In this document: one piece after another, positions 24,351 to 33,741 of the stretch
Layout of the letters: each line of letters begins with the position of its first letter
Position numbering within the stretch: the first letter of the stretch is position 1
Assembly (NCBI GenBank): GCA_022376515.1
Contig: WTXI01000196.1
Location: forward strand, 1-64,000
Reading direction: 5' to 3'
Length of the DNA stretch: 64,000 nt
Source of the DNA: Lactifluus volemus
Lineage: Eukaryota; Basidiomycota; Agaricomycetes; Russulales; Russulaceae
Notes under the pieces: model-generated
What the model was told of the DNA's origin: nothing
Database searches by the model: none
The model's input: the letters and a program-made list of their open reading frames with translations, nothing else
Position numbers and translations under genes: made by a program

Positions 24351-24902
24351 ACTAATCTGAAAATGTTGCAACTTGTGAAAATTTTGCTAAGTCGTTTGTT
24401 TATTCTTGTTGGCATGATGCCAGTGTTTTCGTGCCTTATCATTTTCGTGCCTCATTTATCTTCAACCACCGGTCGCCTCCTTTCCGTCTCCCCTCCGTCT
24501 CCGTGTCGCCTTCTACATGTCCTGGGCTCCTCTGTCTCTACCATCTCTCGTTGTCTGGCACCACCTCAGGTTTCTGTTTTGGCCTGAAGTGCCTAGCACC
24601 ACGTGCAATGTCTCAGCCTGAGCGTCCCCGCCTTCCCCTTGCCGCTGCGACTGCCTTTGTCTGGTCCTTGGTGCGTTTTTTTTTTTTTCGTTTGACTTCT
24701 TAGACTAACTTTTTTGTATTCCTCACTTGACCCACAGGCACTAAGGGTTCACACTGTCACGGTGCCGGCCCCAACTCCTCCTGCGCCGCCACTCTGTTGA
24801 CCACTCTTTTTATTCACAATCATCCACCAGACCTTCCTGGGCCACGGTCCACAGCTGCCTCATCTTCACGCGCACGAAGCATGACACCACCAGAAGGAAT
24901 CA

Positions 24903-25800
24903 TTGTCGTTACAGACACCCCTTGAGCACCCAACACCCACGCTTCCTTCTCCTTCGCTCTCAGCCTCCGGCGGGAGTTCCGGCAGACCCGGTACACGTCC
25001 GCTTCGTAGTTCACCCCTCGCAAATACCCCTGTATCGGGTGGCGATGAGGAAGAAGTCAAAGGCGAGAAACCTACCGCCCAGAAACCACGACCGGCATCT
25101 CCCAAAGCTACAACGCCTGTGGTTAAAGTGGAGCCCTGGATCGACCAATCCAACAGGATAGCCCCCCCTGCGAAAGAAAGGCCCATGACCCCGCCGCCGC
25201 TCGCTACAACAAAAGGGGCCGCTCTCAGCAACAAGCCTTCCTTTTCTTCCGCCACAGCCGCGCCGATCGTGGCGTCCCCGGTTCCGATGCTAAACCTGAG
25301 TAGCTTCTCACTCGGTGCTGCTGACGCAAAGCCCGTTGTGGATGGTTCAACAAACATTGCCATCCCATCCGTGTTTGCGGGTCTCAAACCCTGGCCAACT
25401 CAGCCTTTCACCGAAGCCCGAAGCAAGTAATGCAGAGACGCCATCTTCTGCCCCCGACACAAAGCCTCTGCCTACCTTGGGGACCGCACCTAAATTGCCC
25501 TTCGGTGCCTCGTTTGGGGCATTGCCCCTTGCTGCGGCGCCCGCTACTATGACCCCGCCAAAAGATGCAGCCCCACTGGAACGCATGGCGCGCGAATTTA
25601 TGAGTCTGTATACCGAACTTGATTTGGAGTTGGCAAAAGTAAGTCAAGTCTCTTACGTGCTTCCACTTTAATTCATTCCCCACACGTTCTACATCTAAGC
25701 TCGGCAAACTCTCTCGCGAGCAGCGCGAGCAATGGGCAACGCGGCCTGGTTCGGCTCCCACCGCTGCTTCCCGCCGCCCCGAAGTACTCAACCCACTCCC
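24903..25800 (+). pseudogene. Captured fragment, possibly of an FG-nucleoporin
   Basis: A Ser/Pro/Ala-rich stretch with KPSFSS, SLGAADAKP, PFGASFGALPL and a following helical piece (ERMAREFMSLYTELDLELAK) runs into a next exon LGKLSREQREQWATRPGS after a GTAAGT...TAAG intron (25640-25699). There is a frame break near 25430. The low-complexity FG-like part followed by a coiled-coil-like segment suggests a nucleoporin of the Nup159/Nup214 kind, but this is weak. No intact protein is expected. Confidence 0.35.
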
Positions 25801-26230
25801 CTCGACGTAAGTAACATGCCTGAGGACGTTGTTGACTACTACCGACGTGTTCGTACTTCCCTCACTCTTTCCCTTTTCCCAATAATACAAACCAACTTGA
25901 CAGTGCACGGACTATAACGTTCGACACGTGAGAGATGCTCTGGTCAAAGTCGAGCCCTCTCGCGAGAAGCGAGGTGCTCAGCAGAACGCAGGGCTCTTCC
26001 GGCTCTGCCTTTTTTTTCTCCCGCAGACGTCGGAATCGGCAGTAGTGGACGACTCTTCATGGGCTTGAGGAACCCAGCAAGATGCTTGTTTGACCCGTGC
26101 GTTTGCTGTTGCCCGATTACACCTGGACTTTTTACCCTTCCTATGTCCCGTCACGACGATATTCGAAACGTCGTGCTCTGAGAGATACACGCCCATCTCA
26201 CCTGCGCGCGCACGTGTGTTGGTAAAAATG

Positions 26231-26478
26231 ATGACTCGCCACGAGGCTGTCCCCGGTGGAAAGCTCAATTGGGGAATGAGCGTTGTCGATTCAGTCGCTA
26301 TCCTCAAGGGTCGCGACCTTACTGGGACAGAGTACTTCAAAGCAGCCGTCCTTGGCTGGTGTGTGGAATGGGTTTGCCTCTTTGCTTTACCCCCTTATCA
26401 TTGCATCCCACTGACCATCCGCTCAGGTTCCAACCCTACTTCCACATTTCCGATGACATGGTGGACGGGGAGCACAAC
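26231..26478 (+). pseudogene. Captured farnesyl diphosphate synthase fragment
   Basis: The piece reads [19 protein letters not shown], then [20 protein letters not shown] and CVEW, a GT-AG intron, then [17 protein letters not shown]. This matches the farnesyl diphosphate synthase (ERG20) region GGKLNRGLSVVD...LGWCVEWLQAYFLVSDD with the first DDxxD motif, where the Asp residues bind Mg-diphosphate. Only about 75 residues are present, and the intron is retained, so capture was at the DNA level. The rest of the enzyme is absent, so no activity is expected. Confidence 0.85.
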
Positions 26479-26878
26479 CCGTCACTCCTGTGTGCCCGCC
26501 CCACCCAATGCATCCCGACGCCTCCTTCTCATGTCTTCTGGCCTCGCTCTACCACCCATCCAGGGCTCTCCTCAACAGCACGCACCCAACCCGCATTTGA
26601 ACCATCGGAGTCAGAGCCCGACGCAAGGTCGTGCCCAGACGCAGAGTCGTCCGCTCTCCCCTTCACCCAATGCCGGAATCGGAATCGGAATTTGCGATCG
26701 TGTGTGCAGCGTGTTTCCTGGTGCGTGATCGGTTTGGCTGGGCCTCCTGTCCTTCTCCTACTAGTAGGACTCCTTCCGTACTGCCGCCCAACCCCGAGCC
26801 CACCGCTCCTCCTATTTCTGGCCCAAGTCCCCCGACGATCCCGGTAGACCCGCGCATGCAACTTCTCACTGATATGGT

Positions 26879-27443
26879 GTGCGCGTTCCATATGGGTATA
26901 CTCTCTGTGCAGCATCTTTCGTACTGATCTTTGGTGATGTAATTCATCTGGTGCTCGGCTACTCCCTCGTTGTGTGTCGGGCCCGCAAGGCAAAGTACGT
27001 TCACCCATTCATCGCCATCCCCGTCACATCATCTCATCTATCTACTCAGGATTCCCTGGTGGCTCACGCAGCGTATGATCCTAAATCTTGCCCTTTCGGG
27101 TGGGCTTGGCCTCTTGCCTGGCCTCGGCAGTGTCCTACTTACCTCCTTCCGACCCAACGTGTGCAACGCAGCCCTCCTCAAGGAGTACCTCCACATGCGT
27201 AGTAGGAACAAGCCAAAGGTGGCAGCAGCACAGTCTGGGGCTCTGGCGGAGAAGAAGACCGACCTGGACGATAAGGCACAGATTGCAGATGAGAAGGAGA
27301 CCTCCACAGATGAGATGAAAGCCACCCTGAAGGACGAGGAGGCATCAATTGGTGGCATATGTACTGATTCCCCCCCCCCCCTCATGGTGGTCCCACATGG
27401 GACTCCGCAGTGCCTCCGTGGCCAACTGCTCCTCCATTATTGA
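26879..27443 (+). pseudogene. Captured DUF4112-family fragment
   Basis: A first piece reads FGDVIHLVLGYSLVVCRARK, followed by an intron (about 26999-27048) and then MILNLALSGGLGLLPGLGSV with LLTSFRPNVCNAALLKEYL. This corresponds to the membrane-associated DUF4112 domain: a glycine-rich GD...Y segment followed by LLN...PxxG and a RNxxLLEE-like end. A Lys/Glu-rich tail (KKTDLDDKAQIADEKE) follows to the stop. The function of DUF4112 proteins is unknown. The fragment keeps its intron and lies just inside the right end of the Pack-type element. Confidence 0.7.
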
Positions 27444-27584
27444 TTGCCTGGTGGTGCTGGTGGATTGAGGCCATATGCACACTCAGATAGAGTATAGATA
27501 GTGTACTGATGTTGTAGTATAGTTGACTGAATATACTATCTTATGCTCATCATTGATTGAATTTTACCTGATACTTCTGTGTGC

Positions 27585-27840
27585 TTGAAACTGCTTAATG
27601 TTGTGCTTAGATTGCTTACATGTGCTTAATTTGATGCTTAGTGCTGCTTTAAAAGGTAATCGAACTTCTTGGAATTTTGCTTAATATTGTGCTTAATTAA
27701 GCACAATTAAGCACAACATGTGCTTAATTAAGCAGAATGGTGCTTAATTAAGCACCGGGGTGGCGTTAACCTGCTTAATCGTTTTGTGCTTAATTTGTGC
27801 TTAACGTGCTTATTAAGCACGTTAAGCACACATTAAGCAA
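27585..27840. repeat. Right subterminal GCTTAA/TTAAGC array
   Basis: GCTTAATTAAGCAC-type words are packed at almost every 10-20 bp, several as palindromes. It runs directly into the right terminal inverted repeat (27831-27858). Confidence 0.9.
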
Positions 27841-28303
27841 CATGGACAATTGCTGATGCTATGCTGCTGGCCTCAGGTTGTTGATGGCTTCGATCGAGCA
27901 TGACACAGAAGAACAGGATGACAACGCTGGGGGGATATTGGACCAGCAAGCATTTAGGTTCTGTACTACTGTAGTAGCTCTGTATTTTGCTCAAATGACG
28001 TATACTCCCAAAAACGCCTCGTGTCCACCACTCCGAATTGTGCCTTGGGCATGCTTGTCATCCCGGCGTCTGTTCCCGTCTCTACCTCTCAAACTCACCC
28101 GCGCTCTCTCTCGAGTGTACACTTTGATTTCCATAACTGAGATTGCAAGTAATATCACGCAATACAGCAGAGCATAACACATTCATCAGATCACAACTGA
28201 TAATACTGGTAAATCAGATAAGATGTGGTACATGCGCTCGACACCAATATGGCTGATCTTGATCAGCAGTCAGCAGTCCTGGTAATACAAAGTTAGGTAC
28301 TGG

Positions 28304-28863
28304 CTAATTCGAGTCCAGAGTAATCTTGAACCTCCCCTCTCTGAGGATCCGCTTAACATCCTGGATGGACTGTTTGATCTCAGCAACCTCATCCTTGAGC
28401 GAGTCCATGTCATCTCTGCCAATCGAGATGCGCTTCCTTTTTGATGAGTGGTCACGGACCTCACGGACCCGGACCGGCTCCGAGTCAGGGACATCGCTTT
28501 CTGTGGATCGCTGTCGCTTCTGGCTCCGAGTCTGAGTCAACAGCTAACAGCAGAGTCATGATTAGCACTTACCTTGGCCTTGGCCTTGGTGCTCTGTTCT
28601 GCTGCTGAAGTTGGCACAGTATTGACACAATTGAAGTTTCCAAGCCCTGCGCCTGATGACTGAGAATGATGGCGAGGAGGAACTTTAGGGGATGGGGTAT
28701 TAGCCTCAGGTGTCAAAGGTGTTTCAAGACAGGGGGGAAATGCTGATTCTTCGGATGTCGTCAACTCTAGGGGGCTGTCATGGAGATTGACCTGACGGTT
28801 GTGACGACTACCACGGGGATACCGGCGAATTGTCGAGTAGTGATACGGTTCAGTGCGAGGCAT
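28304..28863 (-). CDS. Small basic coiled-coil protein, transposon-associated, unknown
   Basis: Two exons (28863-28573 and 28543-28304) are joined over a 29-bp GTAAGT...TTAG gap, short but with clean borders. The product of about 176 residues starts MPRTEPYHYSTIRRYPRG, has a Pro/Ser-rich middle, a basic patch (KRKRISIGRDD) and a C-terminal helix with heptad-like spacing (LKDEVAEIKQSIQDVKRIL). I do not recognise it. It lies inside the 23-kb block, downstream of and convergent with the split accessory gene, so it is probably another transposon cargo gene. The short intron leaves some doubt about the model. Confidence 0.5.
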
Positions 28864-29261
28864 TGATTCTCACCAATGACATTAAGGGACCTTTTATGTG
28901 TCCTTGTTGCGAGTTCCGGTCACTGCACGCGGTGCACCCAGGAACCATGAAGTAGCCGTGACAGTAATTCAATTTGTGTCAGGCCCAGTCAGGCACCTTG
29001 CCGAATATGCTCGCACGCGACATCACGCGCACAATCTGCCATACCTCCGCCACAGCTCGACGTGCATCGACGTGTTCAAGTTGTCTGTGATCGTCTTTTG
29101 GATAACCTTCATCCTTGCGCAAACTGGCGTTGATCGTGTGACCCACGACATTCGTTTTTTTCACGCGCTGAGCGTGTTGAGAACCGCACTGGCACGGCTC
29201 CTGACTGGTATGACTGTGAATGACTGAGTTCATATGTTCCAGTTTTCTGACAAGGTCTCAC
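28864..29261. other. No gene identified; start of right arm
   Basis: Short open stretches on both strands, none with recognisable motifs. It could contain more of the SDA1 fragment that becomes recognisable from about 29262. Confidence 0.3.
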
Positions 29262-30140
29262 CTCACTTGGACTCTCGCATACCGTCAACGTCAAGTCTCT
29301 CGAGCATAAGCGTGAGGTAAAGAAAAGGAAGCGCAGCCACGCGGTGACAAGAAGATGCGGAAAGTGTTAGAGACAGCGAGCAAGGTTCGTCTAAGGCTAC
29401 TTCTGATTATTTGTGATCTGCTGAGACTTGTTCACCGTGACAGCGACGAACACGCAAAGATGCGGGAAATACCCCCAATTTTTCTGCCATCCAATGACTG
29501 CAGTCACTGCACGATCCACAAACATTTGGAGAAAAGCTCTACGATCTGTTGCAGAAATATGACGCTCGCTTTTCGCTCGATCACAAAATTCTCATGATGC
29601 AGCTCCTGAGTCGCATCACTTCATTGCACCAGCTGACAATCCTTGGTTTTTATACATACATCCTCAAGTATCTCACGCACCACCAGCTACGTGCCCCGGC
29701 CATTCTCGCTTTACTTGCCCGTCCATGTATGCACTTACACCACCTGACCTCCTCATTCCTGTGGTTCGCAAATTATCAAATCAATTTGTGCATCCCGGAG
29801 TTGGCTTGGAGGTTGTTGCTGCGGATCTGAACGCGGTTAGAGAGATATGCCGTCGGCAGCCATGGCTATGGAGGAGGACCTGCTTGGTGACTTGATCGGC
29901 TACCGGAAGGACAGGGATAAAGGCGTGATGAGTGCTGCAGGTGGGCTACTACAACTGTACTGTGAGGTCAACCTTAACATGCTAAAACGTCGGGAGCAGG
30001 GAAAGACGGCACGTATGAGGTTGACCCAGGGCAGTCAGCCTACTCCGTTCGGATATGTCGAGAAGCCCGCTGAGGACATTGAAGGCCTTACGGTTCGTCT
30101 TTCTCCTACTCCGTCTTGGATAATGGTGGACTGTATTCCT
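29262..30140 (+). pseudogene. SDA1: Captured, decayed SDA1 fragment
   Basis: Across shifting frames the stretch reads VNVKSLEHKREVKK, DKKMRKVLETAS, an intron (about 29384-29441), DPQTFGEKLYDLLQKYDARF, ILMMQLLSRITSLHQL, VRKLSNQFVHPGVGLEV, AVREICRRQPW, LLGDLIGYRKDRDKGVM and KRREQGKTARM. These match, in order, the central part of Sda1, a nucleolar protein of 60S ribosome biogenesis. Stops and frameshifts are frequent and the N- and C-terminal thirds are missing. A retained intron means DNA-level capture or a transposed segment, not a retrocopy. Confidence 0.82.
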
Positions 30141-32989
30141 CTGTAGCTTCTCGAGTCTCGAGATCATCTCAAGACGGGTCTTTCAAGCGCCGGATCATCG
30201 GCCCAACCTCGCCCCTGTTTTCCATGCCATGACATCCGCGCCTCGGGCATAGACCAACCTCGTGACACTACTTTTGATCCGTTTGTATCTGCTTTTGTTA
30301 GCTGGTATATTTCACATACTAGCGAGGCGGCGTTCTGAGGACGCCACAGCGCCACTGACAACCACCTTCTCCCACCCCCGTCTATTGGCTCCAAAACCCC
30401 CCCTGGGTGCACGCCACACCCTAGAAGTGACAGATGAACCTTCAATTACAACCCGCAAAATATAAACCCAATCATGGTAAGTGAATTTGGATCCCCATTC
30501 ATTTTCCTCCTAGCCATCTGACCCCCATCTTGATACTGCATGCCAGTGATTGTGCGGAGAGCTTCAAAGCTTGTACTTAGGTTCGTTCCTCTCATTTTAA
30601 TTCCGCACATTGTTTCACCTGACCGGGTGTCTCACGTTACCCCTACGCAGGAAAACATTTTCGCCAAAGTAGGGCTCATACTATCATTTTCCTTCGTTCT
30701 GATTTGGGGCGTCCGCCTTCCGGTCGTGAGTGTTCTCAGTGCCACATCTTTGAACAAGTAGTCCCCTTGTTGATACTTGACAGGTTTGCATCAGATGTAT
30801 TACTGGTCAGTATGCTAAGCCAAGGTGTGGCGCAACCGAAAACGTTGGGGATCGTGAGGTCATGGTCTTTTAGTAATGACTTGTCATCTATTTCTGCTGT
30901 TCTTTTTCCAAACCCACAATCAATAGGGGCGATAATATGAACGGGTAATCCAACTGCATATGGCTGTGTATATCTTCCTGACTCTTTCATGAGCTACTCT
31001 CCCAATGGGCGGACACCGGATCCCGAAAGATTACTGAGGTAAGTCTTCGTTAATATTTCTCTTCGTCGAACGGCTCCTAAGTCAATGCAGCGCATATTTT
31101 CACTCCGCGGCAACTCTAAACCACATAAGGGGTCGCCTTACCTCCGGGTTCGGTTCCCTGCACCATCTGCGGGATTGGTCATTTTCTTGTGTGCGATCGC
31201 CGTCTCTGAGGTATGTGGCAATGCAGGCGAATACATTTGCTCTATGGGCGCCGACATCCATGGACAGAGCGGAATACGGATCCATTTCTGAAGTTCTTCC
31301 GGATGCTCTCGATTTTACTCGGACGACTGGCTTGGCCTCCGGCCGAGAAGCGCAGAGCTACAAGCCGGGTGGAGGCCGCGGTGTCCTGGGAGAGGCTGAT
31401 CTGTTTACGAGGTATCCTTGTGTTATTCATCGCGAGGCTGTTGTTGACGCATCCCCTGTGTTAGTCATGAGGGACTATTGCTCGACTACGAGGAAACCAT
31501 GACAGGGCAGTACCCCTACTATATCCGACTAGACAGCCGCCCGCGAGCTCGGAACGCCAGCACCTGACAAGTACTATAATATCTCCGTACACTTCCTGGG
31601 TGTGGGGGACCGAACTACGCAGCTGGATGGTGCACATGTCAAGTACTCTCGAGGAATTCGGAATCCGGAATCCGGAATCCGATCAGTATCAAGGTTGGGC
31701 CTTCCATGGCCGCCGATGAATTTGTCTCTCTTCTCGACAGTTAGCACTTTGCTCGAACATTGCCGCCCAGTTATCGTTGCAACTAACCAGGCTTATAGTT
31801 GTTAATCCAAGCCATGATGGCGGACGAGTGACCCTGATAACCCGCTACGGGGCTGACAAGGTCACGACTAATTCACGACCTTCAGATCGACTCATACCCG
31901 GTACGTCATACCTTCTGGTTCTCTTAGAGTTTCTGCGATCCCCGTTTGAATTTTGAGCAATCTCTCGGTCAGTTCCTGTTTGGTCCCTCTTTTCCCCCCT
32001 CATAGGTGTGTGAAGGTGCGCTCCGCACCTTGTCTTCATTTTGCTCGCCCATGTGATCTCTTTGAATGCGGGTTTACACCAAATTCTCGTCCTCCTCTCG
32101 TCCTGCCTTGTTTCACCTCCTTTTTCTCCAGCATTTCTCAATGTGCTAGTACAGCCGAGCATCTACGATGCAGAGAAAATGACACTTGCGGATGTGATCA
32201 ACGTCCTACGAGTGGTTTCAGAATTTGTGTGCCTATTTCTATACGACTCATTTTTACATAGGCCGTTGAAGTTGGCTCTCCGAACGCGACATCAAAATGG
32301 CTATGTCAAGGGGTTTAGCGATCCCTAAAGGACGTGTCTCCCTCCGCAGGAATCCGAAACCAAAGGTCAAGGATAAGGTACTCGTCGTTGCTGAAGGGAA
32401 GGCTACAGAAGCCAAAAGGTTGACACTTGTTCTGTTCTCGTTCTAGGTGACTAGCAGCAGGGTCCAAGCAACCTTATTCCTGTCGCTCCCCTTGGTCGTT
32501 TCCCAATGTCCTGGCCGTGTCCTTGGTCCGTGTAGCTTGATGCCATCAGAACGTCGGGGCCCCGTCACTGACAACGTTTTGGGATACGTTTGGCGTTTAC
32601 AAGGTACTACGGAGTGGAAGGGTGAGAATGCCAGCGCTGGGACAATCCGAACCCCGATAGCGAAAGTGAGTCCGCTTCATGCCAGTTCTCAAATTCGACC
32701 GGTCTCAATAGCCTAGTTTGAATAGATTACCCAGTTGAAGACGTTGTAAGGAGTGCCATCGGGAAACAGCAGTCCGCAGACAAAGACCAGAGCTCAAAGC
32801 CCGGCAAGTCATTTCCACCTTCATTGTCCGAGCCTCGTCCTTGTCACCAGTATGGTATCTATCCCACACCCTGTTGATGTAGACTAGTATTATGATTTGG
32901 AATATCATTTGCATGACCAATTTGAATGTGTGCACGCGAGTGAGGGGATAATATGTGATACTGCTGATTCCCATTAAATAACTGACTAT
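30141..32989. other. Right arm of the 23-kb block: exon-like pieces, unidentified
   Basis: No gene could be named. Plus-strand stretches with plausible GT-AG borders include MNLQLQPAKYKPNH joined to VIVRRASKLVLRKTFSPK over an intron at about 30479-30545, VYLPDSFMSYSPNGRTPDPE (about 30965-31030), and TTGLASGREAQSYKPGGGRG (about 31320). GGAATCC is repeated three times near 31658. They look like further captured host fragments, but the sources are unknown. Confidence 0.35.
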
Positions 32990-33300
32990 TTGAATAACCA
33001 CTGAGAATGCTGATTGGGCTGATCAGCCTGATAATTGCTGAATAGTCGGATAGGGACTGATAACGCCGATAGGGTTGATTATCGTGATAACTATGAAACC
33101 AGCGATAACATCAAGTTGATAAGATAACTACTGATAAGACTGATAACCACTAATTGCACTGATTACGGTGATAATTGCTGATAAAGATCATCACGCAGTT
33201 GAGGACCTGTCAAACAGATTGTCGTGATCAGAGTTACTGATACAATAAGGTATAATGGGTGATTCATGGATAAGATTGGTTGGGATCACCTCCCAAAATC
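32990..33300. repeat. CTGATAA-rich subterminal array
   Basis: Over 20 copies of CTGAT, GATAA or their complements fall within 300 bp (for example CTGATAACC, GTGATAATTGCTGATAA). Similar words occur at the left end (10265-10350) and at 28175-28280. The array is probably the right subterminal binding region of the 23-kb block. Confidence 0.75.
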
Positions 33301-33741
33301 CTGATAAACATTTAGATTCTTATATGTGCATATTTCTGCTGATATCATAGTCTCATTTTACTCTTCAACTGATCACAGTTATTAAACATCGTCGCAGCTG
33401 ATAGAGTACCCCTTCAACTGACCGACTTATCCCCGGAGATATGCTTATATCGGCCCAGATTGGTGTTTTGTGATTTTTCCGACACGAGATCTACTAGTAT
33501 CACTTGTTCATTGGTCTAAGCTGTATGTAGTACATCGATTGTTGTGACCTTTTGTTTTCGTTTGTTATTGGGCTTTTTTGTTATCATTCTTTGTCGATGT
33601 TACCCTATTTTCACTTCCTTTCCACTGTTCCCCCGGTGTGTGGCTTAAGGAACTTTGAGAGAAATTTGATTCGGAGCCAAGAGACCGACTCGTCCGTCTC
33701 TGTCGGCGCTTTCACAATCTGATCCTTGCCTTTGTACTGAT

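Larger units (their letters stand above)
24070..27858 (+). mobile_element. Pack-type DNA transposon carrying host gene fragments
   Basis: Perfect 28-bp terminal inverted repeats (24070-24097 and 27831-27858) begin CATCAGCAATTGTCCATG. A 3-bp direct repeat CTA flanks the element (24067-24069 and 27859-27861). Both subterminal regions are packed with GCTTAA/TTAAGC words. No transposase is present. Instead there are plus-strand fragments of host genes that still contain introns (24903-25800, 26231-26478, 26879-27443). Ends starting CATCAG resemble Plavaka-1 ends, and a 3-bp duplication fits CACTA-like elements, so mobilisation in trans by a Plavaka-type transposase is plausible. Confidence 0.88.
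22679..28177 (+). pseudogene. Transposon-associated accessory gene split by a Pack-type element
   Basis: Exons are 22679-22786, 22827-23291, 23346-23603, 23653-23799 and 23855-24069. The product has an N-terminal helical/coiled-coil part (RNTLNQENEALRRKLADI), a basic patch (SSKRQKMR), then DIIHKDYLGKYDLSKIFLSP and ARWALSSDVSLQEVGSSTGI, a combination I recall from basidiomycete transposon neighbourhoods. No catalytic motif was seen. At 24070 the element 24070-27858 breaks codon TA(C/T). With one CTA copy removed the frame continues as DYAAGLRLLMASIEHDTEEQ to the stop near 28177, though an intron after QQAF is possible. The gene was therefore open when the element landed. Confidence 0.7.
10244..33486. 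mobile_element. About 23-kb nested transposon block between gene A and Nudix
   Basis: The inverted repeat CGTGTCGGAAAAA occurs at 10244-10256 and, in reverse complement, at 33474-33486. The host sequence after gene A (ACGATGATTTAGAACAT) resumes at about 33490 (CTACTAGTATC...TTCATTGGTCTAAG). Paralogous modules at 40900 and 45020 run through this point without the insert. Flanking triplets are ACA and AGA, an imperfect possible 3-bp duplication. CTGAT/ATCAG words are common near both ends. Inside are Plavaka-1, a second Plavaka-like transposase, accessory genes, the 24-kb Pack-type element and captured host fragments. Whether this is one large element hit by others, or several neighbours, is not settled. 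Confidence 0.6.

Noticed and set aside
24070..27858. Single large host gene spanning the Pack-type element
   Set aside because: The pieces match different families, are incomplete, and lie between perfect terminal inverted repeats.
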